DNA of 64,000 nucleotides from DATBGO01 sp036558005 (GCA_036558005.1 DATBGO010000014.1:51996-115995); one strand, 5' to 3'; numbered from the stretch's first letter, positions 41,126 through 50,368 are shown. Numbers and translations are program-made. Notes: generated by a model from the sequence alone, not told the origin.

Positions 41126-44100
41126 ATGACCGAGACAGCGAGCGGACCGGCGGCGCAGGACGGCGGCGCGCAGGGCGCCAAGGGCACCCGCAAGGGCCTG
41201 GCCATGCACCGTATCCACACTCGCGAGGGCGTCCACCCCTATGACGAGGTGACCTGGGAGCGCCGGGACGTCGTCATGACCAACTGGCGGGACGGCTCGG
41301 TCAACTTCGAACAGCACGGCGTCGAGTTCCCCGACTTCTGGTCGGTCAACGCGGCCAACATCGTGACCACCAAGTACTTCCGCGGAGCGGTGGGCACCCC
41401 GCAGCGGGAATGGAGCCTCAAGCAGCTGATCGACCGGGTGGTCGGCACCTACCGGGCGGCCGGACGCGAGCACGGCTACTTCCGCACCGACAAGGACGCG
41501 GAAATCTTCGATCATGAGCTCACCCATGCGCTGCTGCACCAGATATTCGCGTTCAACTCGCCGGTCTGGTTTAACGTCGGCACCTCCTCGCCGCAGCAGG
41601 TCTCGGCCTGCCAGCCATACAGCGCCCCGGTCAGCACCCCGGCCGGCGACATCCCGATCGGCGAGCTGGTGACCGCCGGCGCGGTCGGCGCCAAGGTGTA
41701 CGACGCCAGCGGCCTGACCAGGATCGTGGCCACCAAGGCCAACGGGGTCAAGGAGGTGCTCCGGCTGCACACCAGGGCCGGCCACGCCCTCGACGTCACC
41801 GCCGACCACCTGGTATGGCGGGCGACCGGCCCGGAGGCCGGCGAGTTCACGGTGGCCGGGTTCGTCCGGCCGGGCGATTCGCTGCTGGAAGTGACGCCCG
41901 AGGTCGGCGGCAGGGACCGGACCATGGTCGAGGTCGCCAGGATCGAGCGGCTCGGCCCGATGGAGGTCTACGACATCCAGACCGAGTCCGGCGAGTACCT
42001 GTCCGGCGGCCTGCGCGTGCACAACTGCTTCATCCTGGCCGTGGACGACACCATGGATTCGATCCTGGAGTGGTACCGGGAAGAGGGCCTGATCTTCAAG
42101 GGCGGCTCCGGCGCCGGCGTCAACCTGTCCCGGATCCGCTCCAGCAAGGAACTGCTCTCCTCCGGCGGCACCGCCAGCGGCCCGGTGTCGTTCATGCGCG
42201 GCGCGGACGCCTCGGCGGGCACGATCAAGTCCGGCGGCGCCACCCGCCGCGCGGCCAAGATGGTCGTCCTCGACGTCGACCACCCTGACGTCGAAGAATT
42301 CATCGATACCAAGGCCAGGGAAGAGGAAAAGATCCGGGTCCTGCGAGACGCCGGCTTCGACATGGACCTGGGCGGCAAGGACATCGCCAGCGTCCAGTAC
42401 CAGAACGCCAACAACTCGGTGCGTGTCTCCGACGCGTTCATGCGCGCGGTGGAGAAGAAGGAGACGTTCGACCTGGCCGCCCGCCGGACCGGCGAGCCAG
42501 TCGCGCAGGTCGGCGCCCGTGACCTGTTCGCCAGGATGGCCAAGGCCGCCTGGGAATGCGCCGACCCGGGCATTCAGTACGACGACACGATCAACGACTG
42601 GCATACCTGTCCGGAGTCGGGCCGGATCACCGCGAGCAACCCGTGCTTCCCCGCTGACCAGCGGGTGGCCACTGACCAGGGGCTGGTCCGCATCGGGGAC
42701 CTGGTCTCCCGGGCCGCTCAGGGCGAGAGCTTCGCGGTGTACACCAATGACGTGACCGCGCAGGCGGAGCCCGCTGAGCGGGTGGTGGCGACGAGCCCGA
42801 CCCGTTACCTGGTGACCGGTACCAACGAGATCCTTGAGCTGCGGTTCTCGGACGGCTCGCGGCTGCGCTGCACGCCTGGTCACAGGATCTGGACCGCCAA
42901 CCGCGGCTGGGTCCACGCCGAGGAACTGAGCACTGATGACCGGGTGGTCCGCTCGTTGCGGTACGCGTCCCGGTCCGCCGCCGATCCCCGGATCCCGGCA
43001 GGCGCGCTGGCCGCCGCGCAGGCGGCGCGCTCTCGTAAGCCGATAGAGCTGCCGGTGAAATGGGACGAGGAACTGGGCCATTACCTCGGCTGGCTGGTGG
43101 GCGACGGCTGCGTGACCGACCAGAATGCCGTCACCGTCTACGGCAGCGATGAGGACCGCGCCGAGGTCCTGCCCCGGCACCGCGAACTGATGACGCGGAT
43201 CACCGGGTTCGACGCCAGGCCCAGCATCCAGGCCAATGGCACGACCCAGCTCCGGGTCACCAGGGATCCTTTCATCGCCTTCGTCAGGGCGCTGGGCGTC
43301 TCGTCCGGGCGGGCACCGGTCAAGCAGGTGCCCGACGCGATCTTCGAAGCGCCCGAGGACGCGCTGACCGGCTTCCTCCAGGGCCTGTTCGATGCCGACG
43401 GCTGCGTGGTGAGCTCGCCGAACGGCACCCGTTACGTCGGCCTCGGCAGCCGCTCCGAGGAACTGCTGCTGGGCGTGCAGGAACTGCTCGGTTCGCTGGG
43501 GATCGCCTGCCGCATCTACCAGGCCGGCCCGAAGAAGGACAGCTTCAGCTACACCCGCAAGGACGGCTCGGTCGCTAGCTACGGCAGCGACGGGCCGAGC
43601 TATGACCTGCGGATCACCGGCCGGTCGCTGCGCGAGTTCGGGGCCAGGATCGGGTTCAGCCTGGCCGCCAAGGAACGGACTCTACTTACCGTCATCGCCT
43701 CGACCACCTGGTATGACAAGGACGAGTCGGTGCGGCTGGCCTGCCGTGAGTCCCGGGGCTTCGAGGTCACCTACAACCTGACCGAGCCGCGCAACCACTC
43801 CTACATCGTCAGCGGCGTGGTGGTGGCCAACTGCTCGGAGTACGTCCACCTGGACAACTCCTCGTGCAACCTGGCCAGTATTAACTTGCTCAAATTCCTG
43901 CGTGACGATGACACCTTCGATGTGAAGCGGTTCCAGCAGGTCACCGAGCTGATCATCACCGCGATGGACATCTCGATCTGCTTCGCCGACTTCCCGACCG
44001 AGAAGATCACCGCGACCACCCGGGCTTACCGCCAGCTCGGCATCGGCTACGCCAACCTGGGCGCGCTGCTGATGGCGACCGGCCACGCCTATGACTCCGA

Positions 44101-47100
44101 CGGCGGCCGGGCGATCGCGGCCGGGATCACCTCGCTGATGACCGGCACCGCCTACCGGCGCTCGGCCGAACTGGCCGCGGTCGTCGGCCCGTACGACGGC
44201 TACGCCCGCAACGCCACCGCGCACAAGCGGGTCATGGCCAAGCACGCGGAAGCGGGCAAGCAGATCAGGCCGCTCGGCGGGATGGACGAGCCCATCATCG
44301 CCGCGGCGAACAAGTCCTGGCAGGCCTGCCTCAAGCTCGGCGAGGCTAGCGGCTACCGAAACGCGCAGGCCTCACTGCTCGCCCCCACCGGCTGCCTCAC
44401 CGGCGACACCCTGGTGAGCACCGACCGCGGCCTGGCCCGGCTGACTGAGCTGGGCGACAGCTACGGCGATCAGTGGCAGGACCTGGACCTGACGGTATCC
44501 ACCGACGAGGGCCCGCGGCAGGCCACCAGGTTCTTCATCAACGGGGAAGAGCCCACCCGCCGCGTTCGCACCGAGGGCGGATATCAGATCCAGGGAACTC
44601 TGGCGCACCGGGTCAAGGTCGCCGATCAGCTGACCGGGGCCTGGGCCTGGAAACGCCTCGCCGAGATAGCCCCGGGCGACCTGCTGCCGCTCCAGCTGGG
44701 CATCCTAGTCGGCGGGCCGCGCGAGGTGCCGCTGCCCGTGCTCGATCAGGCGTATTACACCGGTGACCAGCACCTGAGGGTGCCGGGGACGGTCACCGCT
44801 GGACTGGCCGAGTTGGTCGGCTACTTCATGGGCGACGGCAGCCTGCACGCCAAGGGCATCCGGCTGTGCGTTGCCAGCACGGACCTGGATGTGGCCGGCC
44901 GGCTGAGCGTCCTGGCCAAGGAACTCTTCGGCCTTGAGCCGGTGGTCACGCCGCGGGAGGGTTACCACGAGGTGGCCCTGCAATCGGTCCGGCTGGCCCG
45001 CTGGTGGCAGGCGGCCGGGTTCGCCAAGGGACTGCCCGAAGCTGGCCACGCGGGCAAGGGCTGGGTGCCGCGGATCCCGTCAGCGATCCTGGAAGCGAAC
45101 GACCACGTCGTCTACAGCGCGTTCCTGCGCGGCCTGTTCGAGGCCGACGGCACCGTCGTGGACGGCGTGCCCAGCGTCTCGACCGCCAGCCCGTCGTTCG
45201 CCGGCGAGATCAGGACCATGCTGCTTGCGCTCGGCCTGGCCACGACTACCCGTGAGACGAGCAGCGGCTGGGGCGGCCCGGATTTCCAGGTCCGGCTCCG
45301 CAACATCGACCACGCGCTGAACTTCGACGACCTCATCGGCTTCATCGGCGAGCGCAAGTCCCGCCTCATGGCGTTCCTGGAGCCCGATGCCTCAGCGAAG
45401 AAGGATTACGTTTTCCTGGCAAAGGCAGACTGGAGCGAACTGGTACCGCCTGGCCATCCGGCCAGGACAACCGTCCTTCAGTCAGTCCGCAGGACGGGCG
45501 GCGTGCCGCGGATGCTGGCCCGCCGGCTGTTCGAGGAGACCCTCGACACCCGGCTGGAGCGCGCACTCGGCTACCTCTTCGAGCGGGTGGCGTGCAACCA
45601 GGACGGCGGCGTCCAGCCCACCTACGACCTGTCCGTCCCGGACAACGTGACGTATGTGGCCAACGGCCTGGTAAGCCACAACACCATCGGGCTGATGATG
45701 GACTGTGACACCACGGGGGTCGAGCCGGACCTGGCGCTGGTCAAGTTCAAGAAGCTGGTCGGCGGCGGGTCCATGCAGATCGTCAACCGGACCGTGCCGC
45801 GCGCCCTGAAGAACCTCGGCTACCAGCCCGAGCAGGCCGAGGCGATCATCGAGTACATCGCTGAGCACGGCCACGTCGTGGACGCTCCCGGCCTGCGGCC
45901 CGAGCACTACGAGGTGTTCGACTGCGCGATGGGCGAGCGGGCGATCAGCCCGATGGGGCACGTCCGCATGATGGCCGCGATCCAGCCCGCCCTGAGCGGC
46001 GCCATTTCCAAGTGCGTGGTGGGCGAGACATTGGTCGCATCGGCCGAGGGACTGATCAGGATCGGTGATCTGCACCAGGGCGAGGCCGAGGACACCTTCC
46101 GCGAGGAGCACCTGGTCATCTCGTCGCTTGATGGCGACAGGAAGACCGACGCTTTCTACTACGGGGGGGTACGGCCCATCAGGCGAGTGCGCCTGCGTTC
46201 CGGCCACGCGATTTCCGGGACCTTCCCGCATCGGCTGCTCGTCGCTGCCGAGGGTGAGCTGCGCTGGAAGACCCTCGGCGAGATCAGGCAGGGCGACAGT
46301 GTTGCGCTCCAGTACGGCGCCGAGCTCTGGTCCGGCACCCCGGCCAGCCTGAGCGGCATCACCATGTCCGCGCCGCACGGCAACCCAAAGCCAGTCCGCT
46401 TGCCCGCCGAGATGACCAGTGAGCTTGCGTTCTTGCTGGGGGCGTATGCGTCGGAGGGGCACACTACCCGCAGCAACTGGACCATCACCATCACCAATTC
46501 CGAGCCAGTGGTGCTGGAAAGGGTCCGGCGCGCCTGGCAGAGCGAGTTCGGACTCCGGGCCAGGGTGTTCGCCGACCCGGGCAAATGCCCGCAGGTCACG
46601 ATCGCGTCCAAGACCGTTGTCGAGTTCTTCGAGGCGCTCGGCTGCGGTGCGCGGGCGGCGGACAAGCGGATCCCGGCTGCGGTCCTGCGGTCTCCGCGCG
46701 AGATGGTCATGGCGTTCTTGCGGGGCCTGGCCCTGGATGCGTATGTCACGTTCGGCGCAGCCCCGAAGTGGGCCATCTGCCTTGACAGCAGCCAGCTTCT
46801 CGATGACCTCCAGGCGGTCATGACCAACCTCGGCGTCCTGCACAGCCGGATCACCAAGTACGACAAGCAGTACGGCAAGAGCTATGACGAGGTGTACGCG
46901 GCCGGCCTGCAGGGCCAGCTCATGGCTGGCCTCGTCCCGTTCCTCGAGCCGGACAAGGCGGTCAGGGCCGCGCAGTACCTGCGTCGGGACTGCTCTGCGG
47001 GCACAGCAGATGTCGTGCCAGGTATAACCGGGCGGGAGCTCTTCGAGCTGATCCCGGCAGGCCGGCCCGGCGAAGATCAGGGGCAGAGTTGGCGCGGGGC

Positions 47101-48214
47101 GTTCAGGTTCTTGTGTGATCGGCGTACTCAGCACGTCACCCGCCGGACGCTGGAGCGGGTCTCCACCTTGCCTGGCGTCCAGCTTCCCGCCTGGCTGCGC
47201 CAGGTGATCGACGGGAACCTGCACTTCTCGCCGGTCGAGGCGGTGACCGACGCAGGGGAGGTCGAGGTATTCGACCTCTCGGTGCCGACTACTCATGCGT
47301 TCGTCGCCAACGGGATCGTCAACCACAACACGGTGAACCTGCCTGAGAGCGCGACCATCGCGGACGTCGAGAAGATCTACTTCGAGGGGTGGAAGCTGGG
47401 GCTGAAGGCGCTGGCGATCTACCGGGACAACTGCAAGGTCGGCCAGCCGCTGTCGGTCGCGAAGAAGGCGCCCGAGCAGGCTGAGCAGCCGGCCGAGGCT
47501 CCGGCCGCGCCGCCGCACGACATCCGGCCGGTCCGGCGGCGGCTGCCTCGGCAGCGCTCGGCCATGGTGACCAGGTTCGCGGTGTCGGGCGCGGAAGGCT
47601 ACATGACGGCCTCCAGCTATCCCGACGACGGCGTCGGCGAGGTCTTCCTCAAGCTCGGCAAGCAGGGCTCGACGCTGGCCGGCGTGATGGACGCGTTCTC
47701 CATCGCGATCTCGGTCGGGTTGCAGTACGGCATTCCGCTGGAGTCCTACGTCGCCAAGTTCACCAACATGCGGTTCGAGCCCGCGGGGATCACCGACGAC
47801 CCCGACATCAGGATCGCCAGCTCGGTGATGGACTACATCTTCCGCCGCCTCGCGCTCGACCACTTGCCCTACGAGCAGCGCGCCGAGATCGGCGTGCTGT
47901 CCGCGAGTGAGCGGGCGGCCCAGCTCGCCGGGGAGGACCCGGCGGTGGTGGCGGACCAGCCCGACCCCGACGAGATGGCCCAGTCGGTCCCGGTGGAGAA
48001 GGCCAGCCAGCCCGCGCAGGCCAAACCCCAGGCTGCCGAGCGCGAAGCCCGCACCGAGCCGCCATCTCCAGGGCCGGGCTCGTCCGAGCTGATCGAGTCC
48101 CACCAGCGCCGCAGCGCCGACGCGCCGCTCTGCCTCACCTGCGGCACCAAGATGCGCCCCGCGGGCAGCTGCTACGTCTGCGAAGGCTGCGGCTCCACCA
48201 GCGGCTGCAGCTGA
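41126..48214 (+). CDS. nrdJ: Class II (B12-dependent) ribonucleotide reductase with four inteins
   Basis: 2,362 aa before splicing. Removal of four inteins (139, 396, 430 and 439 aa) leaves 958 aa, the normal size of actinobacterial NrdJ. The exteins join to the expected motifs: SSPQQVSA+CFILAVDD, ITASNP+CSEYVHLD, ASLLAPTG+TIGLMMD and SGAISK+TVNLPES. All four insertions are in conserved core motifs. The extein C terminus has the Cys-rich tail CLTCGTKM and CYVCEGCG, used to re-reduce the active site. The enzyme makes deoxyribonucleotides with adenosylcobalamin as radical source. Function would depend on four splicing events. The gene follows nrdR; no cobalamin riboswitch fits in the 83-base gap. 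Confidence 0.95.
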   Translation: MTETASGPAAQDGGAQGAKGTRKGLAMHRIHTREGVHPYDEVTWERRDVVMTNWRDGSVNFEQHGVEFPDFWSVNAANIVTTKYFRGAVGTPQREWSLKQLIDRVVGTYRAAGREHGYFRTDKDAEIFDHELTHALLHQIFAFNSPVWFNVGTSSPQQVSACQPYSAPVSTPAGDIPIGELVTAGAVGAKVYDASGLTRIVATKANGVKEVLRLHTRAGHALDVTADHLVWRATGPEAGEFTVAGFVRPGDSLLEVTPEVGGRDRTMVEVARIERLGPMEVYDIQTESGEYLSGGLRVHNCFILAVDDTMDSILEWYREEGLIFKGGSGAGVNLSRIRSSKELLSSGGTASGPVSFMRGADASAGTIKSGGATRRAAKMVVLDVDHPDVEEFIDTKAREEEKIRVLRDAGFDMDLGGKDIASVQYQNANNSVRVSDAFMRAVEKKETFDLAARRTGEPVAQVGARDLFARMAKAAWECADPGIQYDDTINDWHTCPESGRITASNPCFPADQRVATDQGLVRIGDLVSRAAQGESFAVYTNDVTAQAEPAERVVATSPTRYLVTGTNEILELRFSDGSRLRCTPGHRIWTANRGWVHAEELSTDDRVVRSLRYASRSAADPRIPAGALAAAQAARSRKPIELPVKWDEELGHYLGWLVGDGCVTDQNAVTVYGSDEDRAEVLPRHRELMTRITGFDARPSIQANGTTQLRVTRDPFIAFVRALGVSSGRAPVKQVPDAIFEAPEDALTGFLQGLFDADGCVVSSPNGTRYVGLGSRSEELLLGVQELLGSLGIACRIYQAGPKKDSFSYTRKDGSVASYGSDGPSYDLRITGRSLREFGARIGFSLAAKERTLLTVIASTTWYDKDESVRLACRESRGFEVTYNLTEPRNHSYIVSGVVVANCSEYVHLDNSSCNLASINLLKFLRDDDTFDVKRFQQVTELIITAMDISICFADFPTEKITATTRAYRQLGIGYANLGALLMATGHAYDSDGGRAIAAGITSLMTGTAYRRSAELAAVVGPYDGYARNATAHKRVMAKHAEAGKQIRPLGGMDEPIIAAANKSWQACLKLGEASGYRNAQASLLAPTGCLTGDTLVSTDRGLARLTELGDSYGDQWQDLDLTVSTDEGPRQATRFFINGEEPTRRVRTEGGYQIQGTLAHRVKVADQLTGAWAWKRLAEIAPGDLLPLQLGILVGGPREVPLPVLDQAYYTGDQHLRVPGTVTAGLAELVGYFMGDGSLHAKGIRLCVASTDLDVAGRLSVLAKELFGLEPVVTPREGYHEVALQSVRLARWWQAAGFAKGLPEAGHAGKGWVPRIPSAILEANDHVVYSAFLRGLFEADGTVVDGVPSVSTASPSFAGEIRTMLLALGLATTTRETSSGWGGPDFQVRLRNIDHALNFDDLIGFIGERKSRLMAFLEPDASAKKDYVFLAKADWSELVPPGHPARTTVLQSVRRTGGVPRMLARRLFEETLDTRLERALGYLFERVACNQDGGVQPTYDLSVPDNVTYVANGLVSHNTIGLMMDCDTTGVEPDLALVKFKKLVGGGSMQIVNRTVPRALKNLGYQPEQAEAIIEYIAEHGHVVDAPGLRPEHYEVFDCAMGERAISPMGHVRMMAAIQPALSGAISKCVVGETLVASAEGLIRIGDLHQGEAEDTFREEHLVISSLDGDRKTDAFYYGGVRPIRRVRLRSGHAISGTFPHRLLVAAEGELRWKTLGEIRQGDSVALQYGAELWSGTPASLSGITMSAPHGNPKPVRLPAEMTSELAFLLGAYASEGHTTRSNWTITITNSEPVVLERVRRAWQSEFGLRARVFADPGKCPQVTIASKTVVEFFEALGCGARAADKRIPAAVLRSPREMVMAFLRGLALDAYVTFGAAPKWAICLDSSQLLDDLQAVMTNLGVLHSRITKYDKQYGKSYDEVYAAGLQGQLMAGLVPFLEPDKAVRAAQYLRRDCSAGTADVVPGITGRELFELIPAGRPGEDQGQSWRGAFRFLCDRRTQHVTRRTLERVSTLPGVQLPAWLRQVIDGNLHFSPVEAVTDAGEVEVFDLSVPTTHAFVANGIVNHNTVNLPESATIADVEKIYFEGWKLGLKALAIYRDNCKVGQPLSVAKKAPEQAEQPAEAPAAPPHDIRPVRRRLPRQRSAMVTRFAVSGAEGYMTASSYPDDGVGEVFLKLGKQGSTLAGVMDAFSIAISVGLQYGIPLESYVAKFTNMRFEPAGITDDPDIRIASSVMDYIFRRLALDHLPYEQRAEIGVLSASERAAQLAGEDPAVVADQPDPDEMAQSVPVEKASQPAQAKPQAAEREARTEPPSPGPGSSELIESHQRRSADAPLCLTCGTKMRPAGSCYVCEGCGSTSGCS
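41609..42025 (+). other. Intein 1 of NrdJ (mini-intein, no endonuclease)
   Basis: 139 aa from Cys (CQPYSAPVSTPAGDIPIGEL) to the C-terminal VHN, followed by extein Cys. The block B His lies in VTADHLVW. Its size leaves room only for the splicing (HINT) domain, with no LAGLIDADG motifs. The insertion is immediately before the conserved active-site Cys of QQVSAC. Confidence 0.9.
42644..43831 (+). other. Intein 2 of NrdJ (with LAGLIDADG endonuclease)
   Basis: 396 aa from CFPADQRVATDQGLVRIGDL to VVVAN, followed by extein Cys (CSEY). Block B reads CTPGHRIW. LAGLIDADG motifs are LGWLVGDGC and LQGLFDADGC, so the homing endonuclease may be active. The penultimate residue is Ala, not the usual His. 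Confidence 0.9.
44393..45682 (+). other. Intein 3 of NrdJ (with LAGLIDADG endonuclease)
   Basis: 430 aa from CLTGDTLVSTDRGLARLTEL to LVSHN, followed by extein Thr (TIGLMMD). Block B reads TLAHRVK. LAGLIDADG motifs are LVGYFMGDGS and LRGLFEADGT, both intact. Confidence 0.9.
46013..47329 (+). other. Intein 4 of NrdJ (degenerate LAGLIDADG)
   Basis: 439 aa from CVVGETLVASAEGLIRIGDL to GIVNHN, followed by extein Thr (TVNLPES). Block B reads TFPHRLL. The first LAGLIDADG motif reads LLGAYASEGH and the second LRGLALDAYV, which has lost the acidic Asp-Gly ending. The endonuclease is probably dead while splicing residues remain. Confidence 0.88.
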
Positions 48215-48245
48215 TTTCGAGTAGCCCTAACGCGTGTTTTACCAG

Positions 48246-48284
48246 CTCAGGAGGGTTCCGCCGGGATGGTGGAACCCTCCTGAG
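48246..48284 (+). terminator. Terminator hairpin after nrdJ
   Basis: CTCAGGAGGGTTCC (48246-48259) pairs perfectly with GGAACCCTCCTGAG (48271-48284) around an 11-base loop. No long T tract follows. Confidence 0.75.
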
Positions 48285-48379
48285 TCCTAGCCGGGCGCTG
48301 GCCGTTGCATCCGATGTATCGACATGGGAACCCGGCGATGGGCATGCACGGGCAGCAAGGATCACGCAGTCATTGATGC

Positions 48380-48385
48380 TAATAT
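48380..48385 (+). promoter_or_regulatory. Probable -10 box of the second VapBC operon
   Basis: TAATAT lies 6 bases before the ATG of vapB2. A normal -10 to start distance would put the first transcribed base at or next to the A of that ATG, so the mRNA may be leaderless; no ribosome site is visible. Confidence 0.5.
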
Positions 48386-48391
48386 GTTTTT

Positions 48392-48652
48392 ATGCGCACC
48401 ACGATTGACATTCCCCAAACTCTGATGCGGGCGGCGAAGGCCCGTGCCGCCGAGCACGGCGAGAGCCTCAAGGATCTCGTCAACCGGGCGGTAGCCCACG
48501 AAGTAGGCCTCCCCTCGGCGCCAAAGGGGAAAACTGGGCGCGTGACGCTGCCGTTGATTGCGCGTGACGCCGCGCCGACGGTCCTTGTCACCAATGAAGA
48601 CATAGCGGACGTGTTCGGCGCCGAGGACATTGAGAGGTACGGCGCCAAGTGA
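48392..48652 (+). CDS. vapB: VapB-type antitoxin (second pair)
   Basis: 86 aa. The N-terminal ribbon-helix-helix reads MRTTIDIPQTLMRAAKARAA, then EHGESLKDLVNRAVAHEV, the usual VapB DNA-binding domain. The C-terminal half (VLVTNEDIADVFGAEDIERY) would block the toxin. The stop overlaps the vapC2 start (GTGA). It is unrelated in close sequence to the antitoxin at 18991. Confidence 0.88.
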   Translation: MRTTIDIPQTLMRAAKARAAEHGESLKDLVNRAVAHEVGLPSAPKGKTGRVTLPLIARDAAPTVLVTNEDIADVFGAEDIERYGAK

Positions 48653-49074
48653 AGCTGGTAGACGTCGGCGTCTGGCTGGCTGCCGTCTGGGGGCGACACG
48701 CCAACCATCGCGGTGCGGCGGGCTGGTTCGGCAAGGAGGCGGACGACATCCTCTTCTGCCGGGTTACGCAGATGGGACTGCTCCGGCTGCTGTCCAACCC
48801 CGCCATCATGGGTGACGATGCCATCAATCGCAGCCAGGCTTGGAGAGCCTTCGACCAGCTCTGGGCTGACGAACGCGTTATGTGGGCGGATGAGCCAGCC
48901 GAACTGGACGCGGTCTGGCGCGCGATCTCTGCGCGGGATGACAAGAGCCACAAGCTGTGGACCGATGACTATCTGGCAGCCTTCGCCCAGGTGAGCGAGG
49001 CCACGCTGGTAACTCTCGACCGCAAGCTGCCCGCCCGCTACCCCTCGGCTCGGGTCGAGCTGCTGCTTCCCTAA
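48649..49074 (+). CDS. vapC: VapC-type toxin, PIN-domain ribonuclease (second pair)
   Basis: 141 aa. PIN acidic residues are visible: Asp in MKLVDVGVWLAAVWGRH, Asp in KLWTDDYLAAFAQV and Asp in TLVTLDRKLPARY, with a central RVTQMGLLRLLSNP segment common to this VapC subgroup. The GTG start at 48649 overlaps the vapB2 stop. Like the pair at 18584, it is a complete two-gene toxin-antitoxin module. Confidence 0.9.
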   Translation: MKLVDVGVWLAAVWGRHANHRGAAGWFGKEADDILFCRVTQMGLLRLLSNPAIMGDDAINRSQAWRAFDQLWADERVMWADEPAELDAVWRAISARDDKSHKLWTDDYLAAFAQVSEATLVTLDRKLPARYPSARVELLLP

Positions 49075-49150
49075 CGCTGGGCCAAGCGAGACTGGGTCGC
49101 CTACGCCGGCCAGCGCGTTGCCGACGATTGCGAAGACCTCGGCCGCCGGA

Positions 49151-49213
49151 AACCTGCTATACGAACCCGCTAAACATACCAATCGGAGCTAGAATTAGGT
49201 CGTTTAGCAGGTT
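49151..49213 (+). promoter_or_regulatory. Operator repeats before the Fic gene
   Basis: AACCTGCTATAC (49151-49162) and AACCCGCTAAAC (49164-49175) are direct repeats, and GTTTAGCAGGTT (49202-49213) is the inverted copy. TAGAAT (49190-49195) between them could be the -10 box. The C-terminal wHTH of the Fic protein is the obvious candidate ligand. Confidence 0.55.
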
Positions 49214-49228
49214 CGATTGGGAGGTTCC

Positions 49229-50293
49229 TTGCGTAGCTTCGCCGACCTTAAGGCGCTCATCGGGCTGGTGCCAGCCCAGGTCGTCACCCGGCTCAGCGCA
49301 ATCGACTTCGGCCGGGGCTCCGAAGCGCTCCACCGTGACCAGATGCCCGGCCTGCTCACCGAGCTCGCCGACCGAGCCCGTGTCCAGAGCATCACCGCCT
49401 CATCCGCGATCGAAGGCGTGATTGTCGCGGACGCCTACCGCGCCCAGCGGATCATCAACCGGCAGGCGACAACGCTGCGCAACCGCAGCGAGCAGGAACT
49501 GGCAGGCTATCGCGACGCCCAGGACCACCTGTTCCAGCATGACTGGCGCCCGCTGAACGCTGGCCTGATCCTGCACCTGCACCGGCTGCTGTTCGGTCAC
49601 ACGGCAATGCTCGGTGGAGCGTTCAAGACAGAGGACAACCTGGTCGTGGACCGCTCACCAGATGGCTCGACCACCGTCCGCTTCAAGCCAATGTCAGCCG
49701 CGAGCACCCCGTTCGCCATCGACGACCTGATCAAGCGCTATGAGCACGCGGTTGAGGCGGGTGAACACCATCCGGTGCTCCTGTCAGGGCTGTTCGTCCT
49801 GGACCTCCTCGTCATCCACCCCTTCGAGGACGGCAATGGGCGAGTGGCCCGCCTTCTCACCGGCGCCATACTCAGCGAGCACGGCTACACAGTCGGCCGC
49901 TACGTGAGCCTCGAGCAGGCAGTCGCCGAATCGGCCGACGCTTACTACCAGGCGCTCCTGGACTCCACCCATGGCTGGCACGAAGGCACCGCCGACCCCT
50001 GGCCCTGGCTCGGCTACTTCACCAGAGCGATCGCCGGTGCCTACTCCGTCTTCGCCGGCCGCGCGGCCGCAGCCCAGACCCCCGGGACCAAACAGCAGCG
50101 CGTCCGCGAGCACATCCTGCGCCACGCGCCGGCCACATTCCGCCTCGCAGACATTAGGACAGCCGTGCCCGGTGTCAGCGACCAGACCATCAGGCTCGTC
50201 CTGGAACAGCTCAGAAGCGAAGGCAAAGCCCGGGCCGACGGAACCGGGCGCTCCGCCACCTGGACCCGGACGAATACCGCACCTTCCGAGTAA
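49229..50293 (+). CDS. Fic-family protein with C-terminal winged-helix domain
   Basis: 354 aa from TTG 49229, which gives the family-like N terminus RSFADLKALIGLVPAQVV and has GGGAGG 4 bases upstream. The Fic active site is intact: HPFEDGNGRVARLL, with catalytic His and the Asn-Gly-Arg phosphate loop. An inhibitory motif SSAIEG (class II, N-terminal) would block ATP binding until relieved. The C-terminal about 70 residues (REHILRHAPATFRLADIRTA, then VSDQTIRLVLEQLRSEGKAR) form a winged helix, so the protein may bind its own promoter repeats. Fic enzymes AMPylate target proteins; the target is unknown. It stands beside a VapBC module. Confidence 0.88.
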   Translation: MRSFADLKALIGLVPAQVVTRLSAIDFGRGSEALHRDQMPGLLTELADRARVQSITASSAIEGVIVADAYRAQRIINRQATTLRNRSEQELAGYRDAQDHLFQHDWRPLNAGLILHLHRLLFGHTAMLGGAFKTEDNLVVDRSPDGSTTVRFKPMSAASTPFAIDDLIKRYEHAVEAGEHHPVLLSGLFVLDLLVIHPFEDGNGRVARLLTGAILSEHGYTVGRYVSLEQAVAESADAYYQALLDSTHGWHEGTADPWPWLGYFTRAIAGAYSVFAGRAAAAQTPGTKQQRVREHILRHAPATFRLADIRTAVPGVSDQTIRLVLEQLRSEGKARADGTGRSATWTRTNTAPSE

Positions 50294-50368
50294 GTGCTCT
50301 GCGCCAGTACTCCCGTGCGGCGTGATCGTGGTGGTTACTCAGCAAATAGCGCTGGTTAACCACCACGA

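Noticed and set aside
45482..48103. 873-codon minus-strand frame opposite nrdJ
   Set aside because: Antisense shadow caused by strong third-position GC; the plus strand holds NrdJ exteins and inteins.
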